A program made the translations under genes and the position numbers. From JAFAFN01 sp963707555 (GTDB lineage: Bacteria > Actinomycetota > Acidimicrobiia > Acidimicrobiales > Microtrichaceae): a stretch of 64,000 bases of DNA. A model generated the notes under the pieces. That model saw nothing but the letters and a program-made list of their open reading frames with translations. It had not been told where the DNA came from and did no database searches. Positions 42,208-51,800 of this stretch are shown here, piece by piece; positions within the stretch are counted from its first letter, which is position 1; each line of letters begins with the position of its first letter. The DNA lies in NCBI GenBank assembly GCA_963707555.1, contig CAVPQM010000004.1, forward strand, positions 62,001 to 126,000, in the 5' to 3' direction.

Positions 42208-42221
42208 CGGGCATTTGCCCG
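42208..42221 (+). terminator. Weak hairpin after the acyl-CoA dehydrogenase
   Basis: CGGGCA and TGCCCG pair across a 2-base loop just after the stop codon. It is short and lacks a T-tract, so termination is only possible. Confidence 0.3.
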
Positions 42222-42374
42222 ATGTGCGACGTCCGGCGGTGGTGATACGAAGCAACGAGCCACCGGGGGGTGGGAGCCGGTCACGAAGGACGGGCCGATC
42301 GATTGGGAGGGTGGCGTGCGACGGACGTTCAGCGATGCACCTGGCTGCGGTGCAACGGCGCCGCGGGCGTGCCG

Positions 42375-43508
42375 GTGAGTGGGCTCGAGGTCGGTCTCGC
42401 CTCCGAGCAGGACGCGACGGCCTGCCACCGGCTGGCCTACGAGGTCTTCTGCGAGGAGATGGGTGCGTTCGGCGAGGTGGCGGATCACGAACGTCGGGAG
42501 CTGTGCGACGAGGTCATCGACTCCGCCGAGCTGATCTGCGCCCGACTCGACGGCGAGGTCGTCGGAACGCTCGGCATCCTCTACGGCGACCAGGGGTTCC
42601 CCGCGGAGTTCGAGGCGGGATTCCGGATCGCCGACTTCGCCTCGGTCGTGCCGCGACCGCAGATGTCGGTCACGATCCGCTTCCTCGTCGCCGAGCAGCA
42701 CCGGTCCACGTCGGTGCCCTACTCGCTGATGGTCGAGGCCGGTCGGCGCCAGCTGGAACGAGGGATCGAGCTCGGCTTCGCCGACTGCCAGGTCCACCTG
42801 CTCAACCTCTACCAGGCCCTCGGTTTCCGGCCCTGCGCCGCTCCGTTCGACCAGATCGGATTCGGGCTCATGGTGCCGTTGGCGCTCGTGGCGGGAGATG
42901 TCGACCACCTCCGAGCCGTCGGGTCCCCGATGGTCGACGAGCTCGGCCTGACACCGGGATCCGCCGAGATGGTCGAGCGCCTGGTGGCGTTGCTGCCCCA
43001 GCGCGGGGTGCCGGCCGACGCCGGCGCAGCCGGGATCGTGCGCGAGGAGCTCCGGGCCGCCGCCTATGAGGTGCTCAGTCGCTCGGATCGGCGGGTCGGG
43101 CCCCTCGACGGCATGTCGCCCGAGCAGATCCAGCAGATCGTCGATGCAGGTCAGGTCGTCGAGTGCGTCGAAGGTCAGCGGATCGTGACGGCGTCGCAGG
43201 GCGCCCGCACCGTGTTCGTGGTCCTCGACGGCGAGGTCGCCGTGACCCGGGGCGACGACGTCGTCGGGCGCATCGGTCCAGGTGAGTCCTTCGGAGAGAT
43301 CGCGTTCCTCCTCGGGGCGAAGCGGACCGCCGACGTCGTTGCCGCGTCCGAATGCGTCCGCCTCATCGCGTTGAGCGATCGGGTCCTGCACGACCTGATC
43401 CAGTCCAGGTCCGAGCTCGCTGCGCTCTTCCTGCAGAACCTCTGCCGGTCACTCGCGCTCCGCCTGGTCGAACAGGCACCGGCGCCGGTCGGAGCGGTCG
43501 CCCAGTGA
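42375..43508 (+). CDS. GNAT/N-acyl amino acid synthase-like acyltransferase fused to a cyclic nucleotide-binding domain
   Basis: A 377-residue two-domain protein. Residues ~1-180 resemble the FeeM/autoinducer-synthase-like branch of the GNAT fold (RLAYEVFCEEMGAFGEV, LICARLDGEVVGTLGILYGD, MSVTIRFLVAEQHRSTSVPY, LLNLYQALGFRPC), which transfers acyl groups to amines. Residues ~245-365 form a CAP-type cNMP-binding domain; its phosphate cassette reads GESFGEIAFLLGAKRTADV, with Gly303-Glu304, Glu308 and Arg317 as the expected ligand residues. No DNA-binding domain follows. Mycobacterial Pat has a cNMP domain before its acetyltransferase; here the order is reversed. GTG 42375 is the best start (GTG 42369 and 42270 are alternatives). 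It overlaps the next membrane-protein gene by 4 bp. Confidence 0.8.
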   Translation: MSGLEVGLASEQDATACHRLAYEVFCEEMGAFGEVADHERRELCDEVIDSAELICARLDGEVVGTLGILYGDQGFPAEFEAGFRIADFASVVPRPQMSVTIRFLVAEQHRSTSVPYSLMVEAGRRQLERGIELGFADCQVHLLNLYQALGFRPCAAPFDQIGFGLMVPLALVAGDVDHLRAVGSPMVDELGLTPGSAEMVERLVALLPQRGVPADAGAAGIVREELRAAAYEVLSRSDRRVGPLDGMSPEQIQQIVDAGQVVECVEGQRIVTASQGARTVFVVLDGEVAVTRGDDVVGRIGPGESFGEIAFLLGAKRTADVVAASECVRLIALSDRVLHDLIQSRSELAALFLQNLCRSLALRLVEQAPAPVGAVAQ

Positions 43509-43915
43509 AGAAGGAGGCAGCGTCGCCGCTCGTCGACGGTGCACGCTGCCGTAGCCTGACGCTCGCCACAGGTGCGTTCGTGCTCTACGGCGGCTGGGCA
43601 TTCGCGGTGAATCGCTCGCACGGGACGGGGGCCGGGGCGAGGGCGTTGGTCACCCAGGGCACGGCGAGCTTCGTCTCGACGTTCACCATCACGATGGTGA
43701 TGGAGGTGGTCCACCGGAGACGTGGCACCGCGGCGATGCGGGGCGCCCGTTCGTTCGCCGCCGGGTGTCTGGTGATGTACACGATCACCCTCGGGCTGCA
43801 CCTGCTGATGCGCACCCCCGAGCTGGCGGCGACCGTGGTGCCCGTCCTCGCGGTCGGCACCGTCTACTGCGGCATCTACAGCGCAGGTCTGGGACGGTTG
43901 CGGCCGACAGGGTGA
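43505..43915 (+). CDS. Small polytopic membrane protein of unknown function
   Basis: A 136-residue protein with four likely membrane segments (LTLATGAFVLYGGWAF, GTASFVSTFTITMVMEVV, FAAGCLVMYTITLGLHLLM, VVPVLAVGTVYCGIYSAGL) separated by short basic loops. I do not recognise the family. GTG 43505 overlaps the stop of the acyltransferase/cNMP gene by 4 bp, so the two are translationally coupled and may form one functional unit at the membrane. Confidence 0.75.
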   Translation: MKKEAASPLVDGARCRSLTLATGAFVLYGGWAFAVNRSHGTGAGARALVTQGTASFVSTFTITMVMEVVHRRRGTAAMRGARSFAAGCLVMYTITLGLHLLMRTPELAATVVPVLAVGTVYCGIYSAGLGRLRPTG

Positions 43916-43962
43916 CCAGGCCGACTGCCTTCCATGGGTCCGGCGTGTGGTAGGCCGGAGGC

Positions 43963-44892
43963 ATGAGCGGTCCTGTGAGAGCCGGCGACATCGTCGCCGT
44001 GGACGACGAGTCGCATGCGAGCCCGCCGTGCGTCGAGATCATCGACAGCAGCGAGGCCAGCGTCGGACGCTTCGCGGTGCGACGTGCCCTGCCCCGCCGA
44101 CCACGGCGCACCGTCGGCCCCTGGTGCTTCGCCGACCACTTCGGACCCGCAGCGGTCACGCCCGAACGCGGACTCGACATCGGTCCGCACCCACACATCG
44201 GACTGCAGACCGTCACCTGGCTGGTCGAGGGAGAGGTGCTGCACCGCGACAGCCTCGGTTCCGAGCAGGTCATCCGGCCGGGCGAGCTGAACCTCATGAC
44301 CGCCGGCGAGGGGGTGTCGCACTCCGAGGAGGCGACCGGCGGCTACCGGGGCGAGCTCGAGGGCCTGCAGCTCTGGGTCGCGCAGCCGCACGCCACCCGC
44401 CACGGCGCGGCTGCGTTCGAGCATCACGCGGATCTTCCGACGGTCGAGTTGCCCGGGTGTGTCGCCACCGCGCTCATCGGTGGGGTGGCCGGCGCATCGT
44501 CGCCGGCGCGCCGCGACACCGACCACATGGGTGCCCAGCTCCAGGTCCACGGCGACACCACCGTGCCGTTGCAGCGAGGGTTCGAGCACGCGTTGATCGT
44601 GCTGCGCGGCGCCGTGGGCGTCGACGGCACGGTCGTGACCCCGGGGCATCTCGCCTACCTGGGCGCAGGGCGCGACGAGTGCCACCTCGAGCACCGTGAG
44701 GACTCACTGGTCGCACTGATCGGCGGCGTCGAGTTCCCCGAGCCGCTGCTCATGTGGTGGAACTACGTGGCGCGCACGAAGGACGAGATCGTCGAGGCGC
44801 ATCGTGACTGGACGGCTCGTGACGAGCGCTTCGGCCACGTCGCTTCGCCGCTCGCCTCGATCGATGTCGACGCCCCACCCTGGCGACGGTGA
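43963..44892 (+). CDS. Pirin-family bicupin protein
   Basis: A 309-residue pirin-like double cupin. The N-terminal metal motif GPHPHIGLQTVTWLVEGEVLH and the second part of the site GEGVSHSEE are intact; the C-terminal cupin (DTTVPLQRGFEHALIVLRG) is more divergent, as usual. Some pirins are quercetin 2,3-dioxygenases, others act as redox sensors; the role here is open. ATG 43963 is preceded by GGCCGGAGGC. It stands alone, with a sigma-factor remnant convergent downstream. Confidence 0.9.
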   Translation: MSGPVRAGDIVAVDDESHASPPCVEIIDSSEASVGRFAVRRALPRRPRRTVGPWCFADHFGPAAVTPERGLDIGPHPHIGLQTVTWLVEGEVLHRDSLGSEQVIRPGELNLMTAGEGVSHSEEATGGYRGELEGLQLWVAQPHATRHGAAAFEHHADLPTVELPGCVATALIGGVAGASSPARRDTDHMGAQLQVHGDTTVPLQRGFEHALIVLRGAVGVDGTVVTPGHLAYLGAGRDECHLEHREDSLVALIGGVEFPEPLLMWWNYVARTKDEIVEAHRDWTARDERFGHVASPLASIDVDAPPWRR

Positions 44893-44931
44893 CGTCCGGT
44901 CGCACAGGCTGATCAGCCGAGCGGCGAGCGG

Positions 44932-45246
44932 TCAGCGGAGCTCATGGAGCGTTCGTTCGATCACCGTTCGCTCGCGGGCGTTGCCGCAGAGGGCGGCCGC
45001 ACGGGTCAGCTCCAGCCTCGCCTCGTCGGTCCGTCCCGGGCGAGCGAGCAACTCGCCGCGCACGCTCGTCAGCAGGTGGCTCGCTGCCAGCAGCGGGTCG
45101 CCGACCAGGTCGTCGACTGCCCCCAACCCCTCCGCCGGTCCGCTGGCCATCGACAACGCCACCGCTCGGTTCAGCTCGACGATCGGGGACGGCGTCAGCC
45201 GACCGAGCGCCTCGTAGAGCATGACGATCCGTGTCCAGTCGGTACG
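44932..45246 (-). pseudogene. Remnant of an ECF42-type sigma factor (C-terminal tail only)
   Basis: About 105 codons read TDWTRIVMLYEALGRLTPSP and onward, aligning closely with the last ~110 residues of the intact sigma factor at 55674-56963 (ATDWGRIAALYDALSQVAPSP; both have VELNRA/VEVNRA, SVRGELLA/SVRGDLLA). This is the TPR-like tail that follows sigma regions 2 and 4. Everything upstream is missing; the divergent DinB-like gene begins 9 bases beyond the visible homology. It cannot encode a working sigma factor and looks like a truncated paralogue cut by a deletion or rearrangement. Confidence 0.75.
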
Positions 45247-45254
45247 CTCGCACC

Positions 45255-45755
45255 GTGGAGGACGAGCGGGACGAGGCGCAGTGGGTCGTCGACCAGCGCA
45301 CGCGCATCGGTGAGCTCATCGACGGCTACCGCGACGCATTGCTCGGCTCGCTGGACGGCCTCACCGAGGACGAGGCGCGTCGGCGGCTCGTGCCCTCCCG
45401 CACGACGCTGCTCGGCTTGGTCCGGCACGCCACGTTCGTCGAGGGGGTCTGGTTCGACCAGGCCGTCACCGGGGCCTCGTACGCAGACCTCGGCATCGCG
45501 GCGACGGTCGACGGCTCGTTCGCCCTGCGGAAGAGCGACACCGTCGCGTCGGTGCAGTCCGCGTACTGCGAGCGGATCGAGGCGTCGCGACGGAACCTCG
45601 AGCCGCTCCACAGCGACGACGTCGTCGACGGGCGTGGCCCGCTCCCCGTCTGGGCGCTCGAGCTCCAGGTCCTGCGCGAGCTGGCCCAGCACGCCGGACA
45701 CGCCGACATCCTGCGCGAGCAGATCCTGGCCGACCGCCCGGGCATCCCTGGCTGA
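45255..45755 (+). CDS. DinB/DUF664-family protein
   Basis: A 166-residue four-helix protein of the DinB-like superfamily. Segments VPSRTTLLGLVRHATFVEGVWF (metal-type His), SDTVASVQSAYCERIEASR and RELAQHAGHADILREQI (His pair) give the usual three-His metal site. Such proteins are often mycothiol- or bacillithiol-dependent transferases or DNA-damage-linked. GTG 45255 is chosen because the protein family begins there and a TACGCT hexamer (45243-45248) ends 6 bases upstream, implying a leaderless message. It abuts the sigma-factor remnant. Confidence 0.85.
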   Translation: MEDERDEAQWVVDQRTRIGELIDGYRDALLGSLDGLTEDEARRRLVPSRTTLLGLVRHATFVEGVWFDQAVTGASYADLGIAATVDGSFALRKSDTVASVQSAYCERIEASRRNLEPLHSDDVVDGRGPLPVWALELQVLRELAQHAGHADILREQILADRPGIPG

Positions 45756-45888
45756 CCCGCCCGACCGAGCGGTCCTCGTTGCCCATCGACGGTGGGCCGG
45801 ACCCGCCGGGCCGGTAGGCTCTCGTCCTCGCCGGACACGGCGAGGATCCACCTCCCGATGGGCGCGGCGCGCCTGAACCAGAAGAGCA

Positions 45889-48672
45889 GTGCGTGCGCGA
45901 GGACGTGACCGACCAGTGAACCCGAGGGATGGCGGCCGTCGCGTCGCTGGCTCCGGTGGCGCCGTCGTCGGCCGCAGCGCCGAGCTCGCCGAGCTCACGC
46001 GGTGCTGGGGCGAGGCCCGGGCGGGCTCACCGCAGGTGGTGCTCGTCGAGGCCGAGGCAGGTGCCGGCAAGACGACCCTGATCCGCACGTTCCTCGAGCA
46101 GCTCGACGCCGTCCCCGTGCTGTGGGCCTCGTGCGACGAGCTCGAGACCGACCTGACCTTCGGCGTCGCAGCCCAACTGCTCGGCGCCGACCCGAGCGAG
46201 CTGGTCGACGCCGGGGATGCGCTCTCGATCGGTGCGGCGATGATCCAGGCGCTGAGCGATCGCGAGCAGGACGGACCGGTGGTCGTCGTGGTCGACGATC
46301 TCGGCTGGGCGGACCTGCCGTCGATGCAGGCCATGGCGTTCGCGCTGCGTCGGCTGCACTCCGACCCGGTCCTGGTCCTGCTCACCGTGCGACCCGAGCT
46401 CAGGAAGCGACTCCCGGACAGCATCATCCGCGTCGTCGAGTCCCGCGGGGCCGTCGTGGCACTCGACGGGCTCTCGAGCGGAGATCTCGGGGACCTGGTG
46501 GCAGCGCTCGGTCTGCCGGATCTCCCCTCGAGGACGCTCGACCGGCTGGTGGAGCACACCCGCGGGAGCCCGCTGCACGCGCTCGCGCTGCTGCACGAGC
46601 TCGACGGCGGCGCCATGGCGACCGGCGACCTCACCCCGATCGCCGCACCCTCGTCCTACTCGGACCTGGTCGAACGGCAGGTCGAGGAGCTCGACGGACA
46701 GGCCGAGCGGTTGGCGACCGCCGCATCGGTCCTCGGGATGTACGCGCCGTTGCCGCTCGTGGCGGAGCTCGCCCGGATCGCGGAGCCCGCCGCCGCGCTC
46801 GACCAGCTCGTCGCCAGCGGGCTCGTGACGGTCGCTCGACTCCCGTTGCACCTCGAGGTCCGCTTCTCGCACCCGTTGACCCGGGCGGCGATCTACCACG
46901 CCACGGCCATGTCACGCCGGTCGGCCCTGCACCTGGACGCTGCCGACGCGTTGGCTGCCGAGGGAGACTCCGCGGGCTCGTTGCGTCATCGGGCGCTCGC
47001 GGTGCCGGGCACCGACGCGGCGCTGTCGGCCGAGCTCGCCGCCTATGCCGACGCGACGCGACGACGTCCTGCTGGTGCGGCACCGGCGGCGGGTTGGTAC
47101 CAGATCGCCGCTCGACTCGCCGAGGACACCGCGACGCGCGAGGACCTCGTGCTGCGGGCCGTCGAGTCCTTGGTCATCGCAGGTGACGCCGCGGCCGCCC
47201 AGGAGCTCGCTGCTGTGTTCGATTCCTTCGCTGACTCCGCCCGGAAGGGCTACCTGGTCGGCGCGCTGCTGTTGGCCCGAGGCCAGTACGCGCCGGCCGT
47301 GGCGTCGTTCCGGCAGGCCTGGGAGCTCGTCGACGAGTCCGCCGAGCCCGATCTGGCCGGTGCGATCGCAGGTGCGCTCACGGTGGTCCAGATCAACACC
47401 GCGCAGCTCGACGAGGCCGTCGCCTGGGCACGACGCGCCGTCGAGCTGTCGAGCACCGACAACGTCCTCGGGTCGAGTCCCCGGGCCGTGCTGCCCGTCG
47501 CGCTGGCGGCGTCGGGCCGCTATGACGACGCGTTGGCCTCGAGCGAGCCCGTCCCGGTCGGCGACCACGACGTCGACCCCGAAGGACTGCAGCGGTTGAC
47601 CGGTCGCGGTGCGGCACGCCTGTGGACCGACGACCTCGAGGGCTCGTACGCAGACCTGCGGCGCGCCGCTCGTCTCGCTCGCGACGCGGGTGTCTTCCTG
47701 CCGTACTCGGTCGCGCTGTGCTACCTGTCCGACGCGGAGTTCCTGCTCGGCAAGTGGGATGACTCGCGTCTACACGCCGAGCTGATCGCGTCGGTCGCGC
47801 AGGACCTGGACCAGACCTGGTTCCTGGCGATGCCGTACGGCGCCGCCGCGTTGGGTCCCGCCAACCGAGGCGAGTGGGCGGTCGCCGAGGCCCACGTGTC
47901 CGCAGCGCTCGCCGTCGCGGACGAGCAGGGCGACGCCGCCAGCGTGATGTGGGCACGGACCGCCGAGGCGACGTTGGCGACCGCCCGCGGGGACCACGCC
48001 CGCGCGCTCGCCGCTGCACGGGCCTGCCTGGAGCACCCGGGGATCGGTCGCGTGCGCGAGGCCGGCGTGAAGCCGTGGCGCGTGCTCGGCGCCGAGGCGT
48101 GCGCCGCGCTGGGCGAGCTCGATCTCGTCGACGATCTGCTCACCGGCATCGGCGGCGGATTCGCCCGGACGTCGCTCGCGATCGCACGCGCCCGTGGCCT
48201 GGTCGCCGCTGCTCGCGGTGACCACGACGAGGCGACCCGGTGCTTCGACGAGGCGGCCGAGCACCTGGACCGCTGCGAGGACCCCTTCGAGCGGGCCAAG
48301 CTGCACCTGGCGAACGGCGCGCACCTCCGGCGGCGCGGCCGACGCCGCCAGGCGGTCGCGGCGCTCACCCGTGCACGTGAGGGGTTCGTCGCACTGCAGG
48401 CGCTGCCCTGGATCGAGCGGGCCGACGCGGAGCTCTCGGTGAGCGGCATCTCGCCGAGCACGCCCGACAGTCGGCGCAGCATCGAGCTGACGCCGCAGGA
48501 GCAGGCCATCGTGCGCCTGGCGGTCGACGGGCGTCGCAACCGCGACATCGCCACCGAGCTGTTCATCAGCGTCAAGACCGTCGAGTACCACCTCGGCAAC
48601 GCCTATCGGAAGCTCGGCATCAGCCGTCGCACCCAGCTGGCGCGTGCGTGCGACGAGGCGCTGGTGAGCTGA
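45889..48672 (+). CDS. Large ATP-binding LuxR-family (LAL/MalT-like) transcriptional regulator
   Basis: A 927-residue regulator. The N-terminal AAA/STAND ATPase has Walker A EAEAGAGKTTLIR and Walker B VVVVVDDLGWAD within residues ~35-180. A long helical TPR-like sensor covers about 300-850. A C-terminal LuxR helix-turn-helix ends the protein (LTPQEQAIVRLAVDGRRNRDIATELFISVKTVEYHLGNAYRKLG; quoted in parts: NRDIATELFISVKTVEYHLG is the DNA-reading unit). Such proteins switch on catabolic or secondary-metabolite genes when ligand and ATP bind. A TAGGCT hexamer lies at 45815-45820. GTG 45889 or 45916 may be the start. It is followed at 190 bases by the giant surface protein, a possible target. Confidence 0.88.
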   Translation: MRARGRDRPVNPRDGGRRVAGSGGAVVGRSAELAELTRCWGEARAGSPQVVLVEAEAGAGKTTLIRTFLEQLDAVPVLWASCDELETDLTFGVAAQLLGADPSELVDAGDALSIGAAMIQALSDREQDGPVVVVVDDLGWADLPSMQAMAFALRRLHSDPVLVLLTVRPELRKRLPDSIIRVVESRGAVVALDGLSSGDLGDLVAALGLPDLPSRTLDRLVEHTRGSPLHALALLHELDGGAMATGDLTPIAAPSSYSDLVERQVEELDGQAERLATAASVLGMYAPLPLVAELARIAEPAAALDQLVASGLVTVARLPLHLEVRFSHPLTRAAIYHATAMSRRSALHLDAADALAAEGDSAGSLRHRALAVPGTDAALSAELAAYADATRRRPAGAAPAAGWYQIAARLAEDTATREDLVLRAVESLVIAGDAAAAQELAAVFDSFADSARKGYLVGALLLARGQYAPAVASFRQAWELVDESAEPDLAGAIAGALTVVQINTAQLDEAVAWARRAVELSSTDNVLGSSPRAVLPVALAASGRYDDALASSEPVPVGDHDVDPEGLQRLTGRGAARLWTDDLEGSYADLRRAARLARDAGVFLPYSVALCYLSDAEFLLGKWDDSRLHAELIASVAQDLDQTWFLAMPYGAAALGPANRGEWAVAEAHVSAALAVADEQGDAASVMWARTAEATLATARGDHARALAAARACLEHPGIGRVREAGVKPWRVLGAEACAALGELDLVDDLLTGIGGGFARTSLAIARARGLVAAARGDHDEATRCFDEAAEHLDRCEDPFERAKLHLANGAHLRRRGRRRQAVAALTRAREGFVALQALPWIERADAELSVSGISPSTPDSRRSIELTPQEQAIVRLAVDGRRNRDIATELFISVKTVEYHLGNAYRKLGISRRTQLARACDEALVS

Positions 48673-48861
48673 CGGCACGTCGGCTGGGGTGCCCGCCGAG
48701 TGAGGCCGCACCACGACTCCGGGTCCGAGGACTAGGGATTCCCCTGGGGCGCCCCCATCGTGCGCTCCGTACCGTCGATCCCGACCCCGGTGACCCCCGC
48801 CGGTGGTGCGCGGATGCGACCTCGGACGAGGCGCGCACGCACTCGCCCACGAGGAGCTTCC

Positions 48862-51800
48862 ATGTCGATGCCGAGTCGGACCCGATCGATCGCACCCAGC
48901 CCTCACCGCCACCGTCTCTGCGCACTGGTGGCCGTCGGGCTGCTCATCGCGCAACTCCTCGTCTGGTGGGCGCCCGCCGACCAGGTCGACGCCGCGACGT
49001 CCGGACGGACCCGTCTGAGCACCGGTGTTCCCGACGCCGTCGCGCCCCAGATCGTCGCCGTGGGTCGGACCTTGCACTCGGTGTGGGCCGACGCCGGGCT
49101 GTTCGGCGCGCCCGGCCGTGGGGTCGGCTACCGGCGCAGCCTGGATGGCGGCACGACGTGGGAGCCGCTGCGCCAGGTCGACCTGCACAGCCCCAAGGGG
49201 CACGCCGAGTGGCCACGGGTCGCCGCGGACGGCGACGTGGTGGCGATCACGTGGTCCGAGACCACGTCGAAGTCGGTGCCCGACGCCGGCAACCGACAGA
49301 TCTGGGCCACGGTGAGCACCGACGCCGGCCGCTCCTTCGGCACCCCGTTCCGGGTCGACACCGACCGAGCGGACTCCGAGACGCCGACGATCGAGGTGCA
49401 GGGCGACGACATCTGGATCGCGTGGGGTGACCTGGACCGTGACGTCTACATCGCCACCTCGGACGACCGCGGCGCGTCCTTCGAGCTCGACCAGCTCGAG
49501 GACGGCTGGGGCGGCCCGATCCTGGCCGACGGCCTGGCGGTCGACGGCGACACCGTCGCGGTCACCTGGGTGCGTGACGAGGGCGAGCGCAACAAGGACA
49601 TCGACGTGCGGGTCAGCCGCGACGGCGGCGACACCTGGGGACCGACCGTCGCCATCGCGGACACCGAGGACCGCGTCTGGGACTGGTACCCGGTGGCGGC
49701 GGTCACCGGCGACTCGGTGCACGTGTCGTGGTCGCAGGACGAACGCCGCATGGTGCGGACGTCGCTCGACGGAGGCGCCGGGTTCCTCGCGCCGGTCGAT
49801 CTGGGACGGGGCGCCGGCATCGCGTCGGTGACCACGCGGCGCGACCTGGTCGCGCTCGCCTGGGCGGACGCCACGGGGGACGGCGTGCAGGTCGCGACCT
49901 CGACGGGCGTCGGAACCTGGTCCCAGACGCTCGTGGCGGGTCCGCAGAACTCGCAGGTCGACATCGAGGTCGTCCCCGACGAGGCCGGTTCGAGCCCGAA
50001 CGCGTCGTTCACCTGGTCCATGCCCGAGCGCTTCGGCATGGACCGCGACGGCGACGGGCTCGTCGACGAACGCGACGACGCCGGCTACGTCACGCCGCCG
50101 CTCTGGACCGTGCACTTCGACGGGTGTGCCTCGACCGCCGGGGGTGACGACCCCGCCGACGAGCTCGGCTACGCCTGGACGCTCGACGGCGAGCCGTTCG
50201 GCCCCGACGACTGTCGCTTCTCCCACGAGTTCGGCGAGGAGGGCGAGCACACGGTGCGCCTCGAGGTGACCGGCGCCAGCGGACGCACGGACACGACCAG
50301 CCACGTGGTCGAGGTGGACGACCTGCTCATCTTCTCGATCGGTGACTCGGTCGCCTCGGGTGAGGGCAACCCTGACATCCCTGGATCAGGATCCGCGCCG
50401 TGGCCCTGGTCGGACAACTCGCGCTGGCAGGACCGGCAGTGCAACCGGACGGCCAAGGCGGGACCTGCGCTCGCGGCGGCCGAGATCGAGCAGCGAGACC
50501 CGAGGCAGTCGGTCACCTTCGTGCACCTGGCGTGCTCGGGGGCGACCGTCTGGGGACCGGACCACAGCACCGGCGGGCTGCTGAGCCCCTACGAGGGGAT
50601 CAACCCGTCCGAGGGCACGCTGCTCGCGCCGCAGCTCGACCAGCTCGAGCAGATCGCCCGGGGTCGAGAGGTCGACGCAGTGTTCATCTCGATCGGCGCG
50701 AACGACCTGGCGTTCTCGAAGGTGGTCGCCGGCTGCCTCACCAACTTCGGGTGCTACGAGGACGACGAGGACATCGCCGCGGAGTTCGACCGTCGGCTCG
50801 CGGACCTGCCCCTGCACTACGAGTGGCTGGACCGACGTCTCGAGGAGCTCGGCATCGACGACGTCTACATCACCGAGTACTTCGATCCGACGGTCGACCA
50901 CCGCGGGGCATGGAACCTGTCGTGCACCGCCGAGCTGGGGCAGGCCGGGCTGTCCGACAGCGAGACCCGATGGGCGGCGGACCACGTGATGGGCAACCTC
51001 AACGGATCGGTCCGTGAGGCCGCGCTGCAGCACGGCTGGCACTTCGTGGGTGACATCGCCGAGCGGTTCCACGGACACGGCTACTGCGCCGAGGACCCCT
51101 ACGTCGTCCAGCTGGGCGCATCGTTCATGGACCAGTCCGACAAGAACGGTGCCTTCCATCCGAACAACGCCGGGCACGAGATCTACGGCGAACGGATCGC
51201 CGATGAGTTCTCGGCGCGCCGTCAGCCCCCGGTGGTGTCGGCCGACGATCCGGGGCCGGCCACCGACGACTGGAGCGGCGAGCTGTACCTCTCGTGGGGT
51301 GACCGAGAGGTGCTCGTCACGACGCTGCGCAGCGACGGCGGCATCGCGATCCCGGTGCGGACCGTCGACGTCGCCGACAACTACGGGACCTACGGCACGC
51401 GCTTCACGTCGCTGGCCGCGTCGCCGGCCGGTGCCTACGTCGCGTGGGACGAGAGCGACGCCGTCGAGCCGCCGAGCTACACGGGGCACTGGCACACGTA
51501 CGCGGCCGCCGCGGTGCTGCCACCGCCCGACGTGGCGCTGGTCGGCTCATCGCTGATCCAGGGACCCGACGGCGCCGACTTCCTCGTCGCCGGGAAATCG
51601 ACCGCGATCCACGCAGAGGTCGTCTCGACGCTGCGCACCGCTCAGACCGTGTTCGTGCGCTACCGGGTGAGAGACCACGCTGGGACCGAGCTCGCGAGCG
51701 CGACCGTGCCCGTCGCCCTGGTGCCCGGTCACAACGACGTCCACCTCAAGGGGCCCGACGGTCCGCTGTTGCCGACCGAGGGCTCGTGGTGGGCCGAGGT

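Noticed and set aside
42375..43508. Orthologue of the mycobacterial cAMP-dependent lysine acetyltransferase Pat
   Set aside because: The domain order is reversed and the acyltransferase part resembles the FeeM branch, so a separate fusion event is more likely.
44932..45246. An intact small gene
   Set aside because: Its whole length aligns with only the C-terminal tail of a sigma factor, and homology continues past the apparent ATG.
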